A stretch of DNA of 64,000 nt, taken from assembly GCF_009208735.1 (NCBI RefSeq), contig NZ_WFLJ01000007.1:1-64000 (forward strand), read 5' to 3'. Source of the DNA: Janthinobacterium rivuli (lineage in GTDB: Bacteria; Pseudomonadota; Gammaproteobacteria; Burkholderiales; Burkholderiaceae_D). The notes beneath the pieces are model-generated. The model ran no database searches, had not been told where the DNA came from, and saw only the letters and a program-made list of their open reading frames with translations. Position 1 is the first letter of the stretch. Every line of letters begins with the position of its first letter. Of this stretch, positions 48,023 through 58,562 are shown piece after piece. A program made the translations under genes and the position numbers.

Positions 48023-49715
48023 GCAGGGTGACCCTCTTGATTTCCGTGATGGTGGTGGCGCCCCGCTTGACCAGTTCCAGGGCCGCCAGGCGCAGGCTGC
48101 GCGTGCCGTTCGCATACGCGGCCGCCTTGATCTGGCGGATCGGCTTCTTGTCGACGATCAGTTCGCGGATTTCATCGGTTAGCACGAGAATCTCGGCGAT
48201 CGAGCGGCGCCCCTTGTAGCCGGTGCCGCGGCAGTCGCCGCAACCCTTGCCCTGCTTGAATTCATAGCCTGCCACGTCGGCGCGCGCCAGGCCCACGCTG
48301 GCCAGCTCACTGTCGTCGGGCGTGTAGTCGGTGGCGCAATGGGGGCAGTTGGTGCGGATCAGCCGCTGCGCCCAGATGCCGTTCAGGGCCGAGACGAACG
48401 CATACGGATCGATGCCCATGTGGGTAAAACGGCCGAACACATCGAAGACATTATTCGCGTGCACGGTGGTGAGCACCAGGTGGCCCGTGAGGGCCGACTG
48501 CACGGCGATTTCCGCCGTCTCGCGGTCGCGGATCTCGCCCACCATGATCTTGTCGGGGTCGTGGCGCAGGATCGAGCGCAAGCCCTTGGCGAAGGTCAGC
48601 CCCTTCTTTTCATTGACGGGGATTTGCAAAATGCCGGGCAGCTGGTATTCGACGGGGTCTTCGATGGTGATGATCTTTTCGCGTCCGTTATGGATTTCCG
48701 TCAGCGCCGCATACAGCGTCGTCGTCTTGCCCGACCCCGTGGGCCCCGTCACGAGCAGCATGCCGTAGGCTTCCTGCGCCAGCGCGCGCAAGGCTTCCAG
48801 CGAGGGCGCGTCAAAGCCCAGCGCTTCGAGCGTCAGGGCGCCGTACGCCTCGATCATGGCACGCTTGTCGAGAATGCGGATGACGGCGTCCTCGCCATGG
48901 ATGCTGGGCATGATGGAGACGCGCAAATCGATTTCGCGCCCGCCCGATTCGACGCGGAAGCTGCCGTCCTGCGGCACGCGGCGCTCGGCGATATCGAGTT
49001 CGGCCAGCACTTTCAGGCGCGAGATGATGTGCTCGGCCACTTCGATGCCATTGACGGCCGTGGCGTGATCGAGCACGCCGTCAACGCGGTATTTGACGGC
49101 CAGGCCGCCGGCCGTGCTTTCCAGGTGGATGTCCGAGGCGCCCGCCTTCAGCGCGTCGTACAGGGTCGAGTTGACCAGCTTGACGGCGGGGCTGGCCGCT
49201 TCCGACACGCTGGCGAACGACAGCACGGCGGCCGTCTTGCCGTCGCGCCGCGCGTCGGTGGCGGCGCCGGGCAGCAGGCTGTCGACGGCGCGCGCCGACT
49301 CTTCCTGCTTCGACAGGTAGGCGCCGATGTCGGCCTGCAGCGCCAGGCGTATGCTCAATGCCCCCTGTCCCGCGCGCGCACTGAGCCAGGTTTGCAGATC
49401 GAGGTCGAAGGGGTCGGCGATCACGCCCAGCAGTTGGCCATCGGCGGCGCGCAGCAGCACGCTTTGGCGCGCCAGCGCCTGCGACAGGGGCAGCACGTCG
49501 AAGGCGGGAGCATACGCCAGCATGTCGGCCGTTTCCAGCACGTCCAGGCCGAATGGGCGCGCCAGGTCGCGCACCACGGCGCGCGCCTCGATGCCGCTCA
49601 GCTGCTGCAATTCCTCGACCAGGCTGCGCTTCGATTGCCGGCTCAGGATGCGCGCGCGCTGCAGCAGCGCAGGGTCGATGGCCACGCCGGCCACGCTGGA
49701 TTCGGTTTGCATCAT
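48015..49715 (-). CDS. gspE: Type II secretion ATPase (GspE/PilB family)
   Basis: 566 aa. N1E/MshEN domain (~20-150), then the secretion ATPase core: Walker A GPTGSGKT with Lys330, Asp box TIEDPVEYQ, Walker B IMVGEIRDRETAEIA, and His box LTTVHANN. A zinc-binding tetra-cysteine module CPHC...CGDC is present, as in GspE/PilB. It powers pseudopilus assembly from the cytoplasm. It overlaps gspF by 4 nt. Confidence 0.94.
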   Translation of the reverse strand: MMQTESSVAGVAIDPALLQRARILSRQSKRSLVEELQQLSGIEARAVVRDLARPFGLDVLETADMLAYAPAFDVLPLSQALARQSVLLRAADGQLLGVIADPFDLDLQTWLSARAGQGALSIRLALQADIGAYLSKQEESARAVDSLLPGAATDARRDGKTAAVLSFASVSEAASPAVKLVNSTLYDALKAGASDIHLESTAGGLAVKYRVDGVLDHATAVNGIEVAEHIISRLKVLAELDIAERRVPQDGSFRVESGGREIDLRVSIMPSIHGEDAVIRILDKRAMIEAYGALTLEALGFDAPSLEALRALAQEAYGMLLVTGPTGSGKTTTLYAALTEIHNGREKIITIEDPVEYQLPGILQIPVNEKKGLTFAKGLRSILRHDPDKIMVGEIRDRETAEIAVQSALTGHLVLTTVHANNVFDVFGRFTHMGIDPYAFVSALNGIWAQRLIRTNCPHCATDYTPDDSELASVGLARADVAGYEFKQGKGCGDCRGTGYKGRRSIAEILVLTDEIRELIVDKKPIRQIKAAAYANGTRSLRLAALELVKRGATTITEIKRVTLHA

Positions 49716-50917
49716 GAAATGTCGCCGGCAAGGTCAAAGATGGGCATGTACAGCAGGATCACGATGGCGCCCACGACCAGGCCGATGGCGGCCATCAGCA
49801 AGGGTTCGAAGGTGCGCGTGAAACGGTCGATCCAGCGGCTGATCTCGCCGTCATAAAAGGCGGCCGACTGCGTCAGCATGGGGCCCATGTCGCCCGTGCG
49901 CTCGCCCACGCGCAGCATGCGCAGGGAAATGGGCGTCGTCAGTTGATGCTGTTCAAACGCCGACGAAAGGGGCTGGCCCGCCTCGATGGCGCCGCGCGCC
50001 TGTTGCAACGACGCCTGCATGCCTGGGGACACCATCGCCTGCACCGTGGCGATCGCCTGCACGATGGTGATGCCGCCCTCGGCCAGCATGCCCAGGGTCA
50101 GGTACAGGCGCGACAGTTCATAGATGCGCACGCGCTCGCCGATGCCGGGCAACTTCGCCAGCAGGCGCGCCACGCCGCCGTGGCGCAGCACGCGCCGCAC
50201 GGCGGTGACGATCGCGCCGCCGCCGATCAGCAGCCCGAGCAACAGCAGCACGCCATGTTCGGTGACGAACTGGCCCCAGCTGAGCATGACCTGCGACATC
50301 CACGGCAGGTTGCGTCCGGCGCCTTGGTAGACCTCGGCGAAGCGCGGCACGACATAGCTGATCAGGAAACCGCTGACGCCGCCGCCCACGGCCAGCAAAA
50401 TAGTGGGATAGATGGCGGCGCTGACGATCTTGCCGCGCACCGTATCGATGCGCTGCTGGTAGTCGATGTAGCGCGACAAGGCGCGTGGCAAGTCGCTCGT
50501 GCCTTCGGCCGCCTTGACGATGCCGATATACAAGGGGGGAAACAGTTCGGCCTGCTCCGCCAGGGCGGCGGAAAAGCGCTTGCCTTCGCGCAAGCCTTCC
50601 AGCAAGCGCGTGAGCACGCTGCGCGTGGCCGGCGACGCTTCCTTTTCCAGCAAGGCTTCCAGCGCTTCGACGATGCCCAGGCCCGCTTGCAACAGCGCCA
50701 GCAATTCCTGGCTAAACAGCAGCAAGGGCAAGGCCCGCGCACGCTGGCGCCCGGCCGCACTGAACGGCGTGGCCCGCAGCGGACGGATGGCGCTGACGAA
50801 CAGGCCGCGCGCCTCGGCCTGGCGGCGCGCGTCGGCTTCGTCGCGTCCGTCGATCACGCAGGTGTGCAAGGTAGCGACGGCCTGGTCCGTGGAAAGCGCG
50901 CGTACTTCAAACTGCAT
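49712..50917 (-). CDS. gspF: Type II secretion inner-membrane platform protein GspF
   Basis: 401 aa. Two GspF repeats with the signature LLFSQELLALLQAGLGIVEA and its second copy LSRLYLTLGMLAEGGITIVQ, and three membrane helices ending in IGLVVGAIVILLYMPIFDL. It is the polytopic platform on which GspE acts. 38 nt downstream of gspG. Confidence 0.93.
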   Translation of the reverse strand: MQFEVRALSTDQAVATLHTCVIDGRDEADARRQAEARGLFVSAIRPLRATPFSAAGRQRARALPLLLFSQELLALLQAGLGIVEALEALLEKEASPATRSVLTRLLEGLREGKRFSAALAEQAELFPPLYIGIVKAAEGTSDLPRALSRYIDYQQRIDTVRGKIVSAAIYPTILLAVGGGVSGFLISYVVPRFAEVYQGAGRNLPWMSQVMLSWGQFVTEHGVLLLLGLLIGGGAIVTAVRRVLRHGGVARLLAKLPGIGERVRIYELSRLYLTLGMLAEGGITIVQAIATVQAMVSPGMQASLQQARGAIEAGQPLSSAFEQHQLTTPISLRMLRVGERTGDMGPMLTQSAAFYDGEISRWIDRFTRTFEPLLMAAIGLVVGAIVILLYMPIFDLAGDIS

Positions 50918-50955
50918 GATGGCTTGTCCGTGGCGAAAGAGTGGGCGCGCTGGCC

Positions 50956-51399
50956 TTATTGCGAGCTGATGTCGGCATTCTCGCCGCTGCCGCCCGGCTG
51001 GCCATCCTTGCCCGTCGAGACGATGTCATATTCGCCCTTGCTGCCCGGTGCGCGGTATTGATAGGCGTGGCCCCACGGGTCGAGCGGCACGGCCTTTTTC
51101 AGGTAGGGGCCATTCCAGCGCGTGCCGGCGGCGGGCGGCGCGACCAGCAGCGCGGCCAGGCCTTCTTCCGTGGTGGGATAGCGCCCCACATCGAGGCGGT
51201 AGGTGTCGAGCGATTTTTCGAACGCCTCGATCTGCGCCTTGGCCACCGTCACTTCGGATTTGCCCAGCTGGGCGAAATACTTGGGGCCGACATACGCCGC
51301 CAGCAAGCCGATGATCACGATCACGACCAACAGCTCGAGCAAGGTAAAGCCGCGCGCATGGCGCGTTGCCGCAAGGTTCTGCCTGTGTGCTGCATGCAT
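50956..51399 (-). CDS. gspG: Major pseudopilin GspG
   Basis: 147 aa from the ATG at 51399, with AAGGAG 7 nt upstream. Prepilin signal RHARGFTLLELLVVIVIIGL (cleavage after Gly, Glu5 present). Canonical GspG C-terminal features: YRLDVGRYPTTEEGL, WNGPYLKKAVPLDPWG, and the calcium-binding region ending GEYDIVSTGKDG. It builds the pseudopilus. First gene of the eleven-gene operon; the promoter should lie in 51400-51861, which is AT-rich and otherwise without a gene. Confidence 0.95.
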   Translation of the reverse strand: MHAAHRQNLAATRHARGFTLLELLVVIVIIGLLAAYVGPKYFAQLGKSEVTVAKAQIEAFEKSLDTYRLDVGRYPTTEEGLAALLVAPPAAGTRWNGPYLKKAVPLDPWGHAYQYRAPGSKGEYDIVSTGKDGQPGGSGENADISSQ

Positions 51400-51861
51400 C
51401 CGGTCACTCCTTATTGCCTACCTTCAATACATTGCGTCGCCGCGCGCAACGGATGGCCACGCACGGGCGACACGCGCTTGCCTGATGCTTACCAGCCTAC
51501 CATGCCGATTATGGTTAATACAATCTTTTCTTTGTACTGTGAACAACAAATCACCGAGGAAACGATCTGGCGCAATAAAGGGACGGTAGGCGCTTGCACT
51601 CTCCGCGCATGTGTCAGGAATCAACTATTTTCGCGTAGGAAACCTGTAACTATCGGTATTCAAATCATAGTATTACATGAACTTTATTCATTCATTATTT
51701 GTAACTTTCAAATTAAATTTGAAAGAATATCGAACAATCAAATTGCCTATTTTGCTATAGTAAAAATCAATTTTCTGCGCATTGGTCTTATCCGGCCGCG
51801 CGGAAAAGAGCCTCCAAGACGCAAAACATATTGCATCCGACATAACATCAAGGGAAAATTC

Positions 51862-52620
51862 ATGACTCGTATCGTGCATTCGAAGGCAGCTTCCGCAGCA
51901 AGTCCCTTCTCCGCCAAACGCTTGACCGGCGCCGCCATCCTGGCCCTGTCCGCCGCCTGCGCCCCCGCCGCCATGGCGGACGTGATCAACTTCGATAATC
52001 TCGATAGCCAGTTCGTCGGCCACGGCGACGCCCTGGAAATCGGCAAGTTCCTGTTGACGGGCGCCTCGAATGTGCCGGGCGCCAATTATGGCGACCTGGT
52101 CGGCGCCGTGTTCGACGGCACGGACCCGGCCGCCTGCGGCATGGCGTGCCCGACCAACAATACGAGCAATTACTATGCATCGCTCAACGATGGCATCGTC
52201 TACCTCGATCCGCTGAACCCGGGCGGCAGCGTCAGCCTGCAAGGCTTCGACGCCAGCTTCATCGGCTACGCCCAGGGCGTCACCTATCCGGCGGTGGCCG
52301 GCCTGCTGCGCGTGCAAGGCTTCTACGCCAACGGCTCGTCCATCTATGAAACCTACCAGTTGGGCGGCCCCATCGGTGGCAACTTCCAGTTTCAGCGCTA
52401 CAACACCAGCGCCAGCTTCGGCAGCCAGCAATTCGCCTCGCTGGCCTTCTTCGGCTTCACGTGCAACACGGCCGGCAGTTGCAGCGCCTTCAGCACGAAC
52501 AAGGGCCAGTTTGCGCTCGACAATATCGTCGCCTCGGTACCGGAGCCATCGACCTACGCCATGATGCTGCTGGGCCTGGCAGGCATCGGTTTCGCGGCGC
52601 GCCGCCGCCAGCAAGCCTGA
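51862..52620 (+). CDS. PEP-CTERM sorted protein (NF038120-like)
   Basis: 252 aa from the ATG at 51862, AAGGGA upstream. Long signal peptide ending ACAPAAMA. The mature domain starts DVINFDNLDSQFVGHGD and has two Cys pairs (CGMAC, CNTAGSC), suggesting disulfides. The C-terminal sorting tag is VPEPSTYAMMLLGLAGIGF + AARRR. It is transcribed divergently from the T2SS-like operon and 43 nt ahead of the subtilase, so the two may be co-transcribed. Confidence 0.88.
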   Translation: MTRIVHSKAASAASPFSAKRLTGAAILALSAACAPAAMADVINFDNLDSQFVGHGDALEIGKFLLTGASNVPGANYGDLVGAVFDGTDPAACGMACPTNNTSNYYASLNDGIVYLDPLNPGGSVSLQGFDASFIGYAQGVTYPAVAGLLRVQGFYANGSSIYETYQLGGPIGGNFQFQRYNTSASFGSQQFASLAFFGFTCNTAGSCSAFSTNKGQFALDNIVASVPEPSTYAMMLLGLAGIGFAARRRQQA

Positions 52621-52663
52621 TCTCCCCTCTTCGATTCCCGCTACCGTCACCAGGAAACCCGAC

Positions 52664-55816
<3,153 letters not shown>

Positions 55817-55842
55817 GGCTCTCGCTCCAGGCGGTCACACGG

Positions 55843-55866
55843 CGCGCCCTGCGGGGCGCGTTTTTT
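55843..55866 (+). terminator. Terminator after the subtilase gene
   Basis: CGCGCCC-TGCG-GGGCGCG (55843-55860) followed by six T, 26 nt after the subtilase stop. Confidence 0.85.
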
Positions 55867-55932
55867 ATGCGCGACGCGCGTACAATCGGCGCATGAAAGG
55901 CTGGTCGTCCGCCACGCGCCAAGGGAGCTTGC

Positions 55933-56340
55933 ATGTCCGTATTTCGTCTCAGCATGGCCATCCTCGCCGGCATCGCCGGCATCCATGCGCTGCCTGTCGC
56001 GGCGCAGGCCGCCGCGCCGCGCCTACCCTATCTGGTGCAATTGCGCGCCCCGCCGCTCGCCTCGCTGGCGGACGGCGTGCATGGGCTCGATACCAACAGC
56101 GACGCCGCGCGGCGCCACACGGCCCGGCTGGAAGCGCAGCAACGCGCCGTGCTGGCGCTCGTGCCCGATGCCCCCGTGCAATACCGCTACACGGTGACCT
56201 TCAACGGCTTCGCCGCCATGCTGACGCGCGCCGAAGTGGCGCGCCTGCAAGCGAGCCAGGACGTGGTCAAGGTGTCGCCCGGCACCGTCGAACACACGCA
56301 AGAGGGGGGCGGCAGCGCCAGGGAGCAGGACCAGCGCTAA
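55933..56340 (+). CDS. Stand-alone inhibitor I9 (subtilase propeptide-like) secreted protein
   Basis: 135 aa with AGGGAG upstream and a signal peptide (MSVFRLSMAILAGIAGIHAL, cleavage near AQA). The mature part aligns along its length with the propeptide of the upstream subtilase: RLPYLVQLRAPPLASL against RRPYIVQLTDKPIASY, and APVQYRYTVTFNGFAAMLTR against APVQYQYKIVLNGFSALLTD. No protease domain follows; it ends ~15 residues after the I9 core. It is therefore probably an inhibitor or folding chaperone for a subtilase, perhaps the neighbouring one. A terminator separates the genes, so it can be expressed independently. Its stop overlaps that of the convergent LuxR gene. Confidence 0.85.
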   Translation: MSVFRLSMAILAGIAGIHALPVAAQAAAPRLPYLVQLRAPPLASLADGVHGLDTNSDAARRHTARLEAQQRAVLALVPDAPVQYRYTVTFNGFAAMLTRAEVARLQASQDVVKVSPGTVEHTQEGGGSAREQDQR

Positions 56341-57005
56341 TGGCTGAGCAAGCGCAGCGCGATGCCGCGCGACACGGCCTGCATGCGGTTGCTCACGCCA
56401 AGTAATTTGTAGATGCGCTGCAAATGGCTTTTCACGGTGGCGCCGCTGATGCCGAGGATTTGTCCCACCTCGTCATTGCTCTTCCCCTCGCGCACCCAAT
56501 GCAGCACTTCCAGTTCGCGCGCACTGGCCGCGCGCGTGGCGCCCGGACCGGCCAGCGGCGCACGCTCGCTGCCCTGCAGCGCCAGCCAGTGCAGGTGCAG
56601 ATACGGCAGCAGCAATTCCAGCGCGTAGGCCTGGCGCGCCGCGTCCACGCTCCCCTTGGCGAACAGGGCAAAAAAGCTGCCGCCGGCCTCCCCCGCGCTG
56701 CCATGCACCAGCACGCCGTCGATGACGCCCGCCCTTTGGCCGCCCGCGCGCCAGGCCAGCGCCAGGCGCGCCAGCTGGCCGTGGCGCTCGCGCAGCTGCG
56801 CGTGATCGGGCACGATGGTGTGCCAGGCTTGGCTGCGCAGCACGGCCCCGTCGGCGCCCAGCTGCGCGCACATCAAGATGTCATGCGGCAGCAGCGTTTG
56901 CAGCGGCCCCTGGCTCCACAGGAAGAAGTCGCCTGGCACGGCGATGCCATGCGCGCCGAGGATGGCGTGCAGCAAGTATTCCTGTTCCCGTCCCGTCAGC
57001 AGCAT
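56337..57005 (-). CDS. LuxR-type HTH transcriptional regulator (EpsA-like)
   Basis: 222 aa from MLLTGREQEYLLHAIL at 57005. The N-terminal ~140 residues resemble the sensor part of PEP-CTERM-associated EpsA-type regulators. The C-terminal GerE/LuxR HTH is clear (ARELEVLHWVREGKSNDEVG, ISGATVKSHLQRIYKLLGV). It overlaps the upstream response-regulator gene by one base (TGATG), so the two are co-translated. The EpsA assignment is tentative; DNA binding through the HTH is secure. Confidence 0.82.
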   Translation of the reverse strand: MLLTGREQEYLLHAILGAHGIAVPGDFFLWSQGPLQTLLPHDILMCAQLGADGAVLRSQAWHTIVPDHAQLRERHGQLARLALAWRAGGQRAGVIDGVLVHGSAGEAGGSFFALFAKGSVDAARQAYALELLLPYLHLHWLALQGSERAPLAGPGATRAASARELEVLHWVREGKSNDEVGQILGISGATVKSHLQRIYKLLGVSNRMQAVSRGIALRLLSH

Positions 57006-57727
57006 CAGGCGCACACGGCCGCGCTGGCGGCATCGGCGGCCAGATAACGGTAGCCGCTGCCGCGCACGGTCTCGATGCGGTGACCGCAACCGCCTGGCAG
57101 CAAAGCCTGCCGCAAGCGTCCCACGTGGGCGTCCACCGTGCGCTCGTCCAGATACACGGCATGGCCCCACACCTGGTCCAGCAGTTGCGCACGGCTATGC
57201 ACCGTGCCCGGGTGATCCATGAGGAAATGCAGCAGCTTGAATTCCACGCGGCCCAGGTTGACGGGCACGCTGCCGGCCGTCACGCGCAAGGTGCGCGGAT
57301 CGAGGCGCAGTGCGGTGGCGTCGGCCGCGCTTGAGCCTGCGCGCAAGAGCGCCGGTGTGCGCCGGCGCAGCAGCGCGTGCACGCGGGCCAGCATTTCACG
57401 GGGACCGACAGGCTTGCACAGGTAATCGTCGGCGCCGCTTTCCAGCGCCAGCACCTTGTCCTGTTCGCCGTCGCGCGCGCTGACCATGATGATGGGCAAG
57501 TCGCACAGCGCGCCATCCTGGCGCACCTGGCGCAGCAGCGCGATGCCGGAGGCGTCCGGCAATTCCCATTCCAGCAGCAGCACGTCGGGAGGATCGGCCG
57601 CCAGCAGCACCAGCGCGCCGCGCGCATCCAGGGCGCAGCTGACCCGGTAGCCGGCGCCCGTCAGGTTATGCGCCAGCAGCGCTTGCATGGCGGGCGCAGG
57701 GTCCAGCACCAGGATATGGCCAGGCAT
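57005..57727 (-). CDS. OmpR/PhoB-family response regulator with degenerate receiver (Asp to Glu)
   Basis: 240 aa. The receiver (~1-120) has Glu53 (LLLEWELPD) exactly where PhoB has its phospho-acceptor Asp, and the acidic pair is Asp9-Pro10 instead of Glu-Asp. The conserved Ser (MVSARDGE) and Lys (CKPVGPREML) remain. The C-terminal winged helix is normal (GRVEFKLLHFLMDHPG, DERTVDAHVGRLRQ, IETVRGSGYRY). It probably does not accept phosphate in the usual way and may be constitutively active or ligand-controlled. No kinase gene is adjacent. Confidence 0.9.
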   Translation of the reverse strand: MPGHILVLDPAPAMQALLAHNLTGAGYRVSCALDARGALVLLAADPPDVLLLEWELPDASGIALLRQVRQDGALCDLPIIMVSARDGEQDKVLALESGADDYLCKPVGPREMLARVHALLRRRTPALLRAGSSAADATALRLDPRTLRVTAGSVPVNLGRVEFKLLHFLMDHPGTVHSRAQLLDQVWGHAVYLDERTVDAHVGRLRQALLPGGCGHRIETVRGSGYRYLAADAASAAVCA

Positions 57728-57866
57728 CGATGCATCCTTCCAAAAAAGTGGCGGCCGTCCATGAAAATACTAGACTGCCCGACAAGTTTTTTACTATGCA
57801 TCAAGCGTAAAACGGTGACCAATACAATTTAGTTTCCTGATTTATAGCTATTTCAAATAAATAAAC

Positions 57867-57900
57867 AAAAAAACACAGCGGCCCGCAGGCGCGCTGTGTT
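57867..57900 (-). terminator. Terminator of the PEP-CTERM gene ending at 57914
   Basis: AACACAGCG (57872-57880) pairs with CGCTGTGTT (57892-57900); the minus strand continues with seven T. It lies 14 nt beyond the stop codon. Confidence 0.88.
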
Positions 57901-57913
57901 CTGCTTGGCAAGA

Positions 57914-58558
57914 CTATGCGCGTACGACAGGCTGGCGGCGGCGCAAGGCAAAACCGATCAACGCCAGGCCGCCCGTCAGCATCATCCATTCCGACGCTTC
58001 CGGCACGGCCGAGATCGACGCGATGCTGGCATACGTGCTGCCGGCAATGCTGGCGGGCAAGCCGCCGTTGAGCGGGGTCAGTTCGAATTGCAGCAGGTTG
58101 CCATTCGCATTGCCCAGGTAAGCCATGCCGGTGTAGTCGAGCAAGCCCACGCCAAAGGTCGTGCCCGCGTTGCCGGCCGTGTTCAGGAAGTCGCCGCCAA
58201 AGACGATATTGAAACCGAACTTGCCGCCCAGGGTCACGTTGTGAAACCAGTCGTTGTAGGCGCCGCCATTGCCGAAAGTCAAGGTACCGGGCACGCTGCC
58301 GCTGACGTTGCCTTCCTGCGACGCCAACGCGCCAAACGCGCCCGAGAAATTGCTGAGCACGGCGCTGGCGCCCGGCGCCGGGCTGTTACCGGCGATAAAG
58401 GCGAAATCGAGGAAACCGGCGCCCGAGAATTGGCTCGTGTCGATTTCCACGCGGTAAGCGAGCGGATCGGCCAGCGCCAGGCCGGAACTGCCAGCGAGCA
58501 AGGCGGCCAGCACGGCGCGGCGCAGGGTGAGGTTGAATGTCGGTGCAAACATGGTCAT
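57914..58558 (-). CDS. PEP-CTERM sorted protein (NF038129-like)
   Basis: About 214 aa from the first of two adjacent ATGs. Signal peptide ends GLALA; the mature part starts DPLAYRVEIDTSQFSGAGFL and looks all-beta, Gly/Asn-rich. The sorting tag is VPEASEWMMLTGGLALIGFA + LRRRQ, with PEA in place of PEP, a tolerated variant. It lies 4 nt after the nuclease gene on the same strand, so it is probably co-transcribed with it. Confidence 0.85.
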   Translation of the reverse strand: MTMFAPTFNLTLRRAVLAALLAGSSGLALADPLAYRVEIDTSQFSGAGFLDFAFIAGNSPAPGASAVLSNFSGAFGALASQEGNVSGSVPGTLTFGNGGAYNDWFHNVTLGGKFGFNIVFGGDFLNTAGNAGTTFGVGLLDYTGMAYLGNANGNLLQFELTPLNGGLPASIAGSTYASIASISAVPEASEWMMLTGGLALIGFALRRRQPVVRA

Positions 58559-58562
58559 GTCC

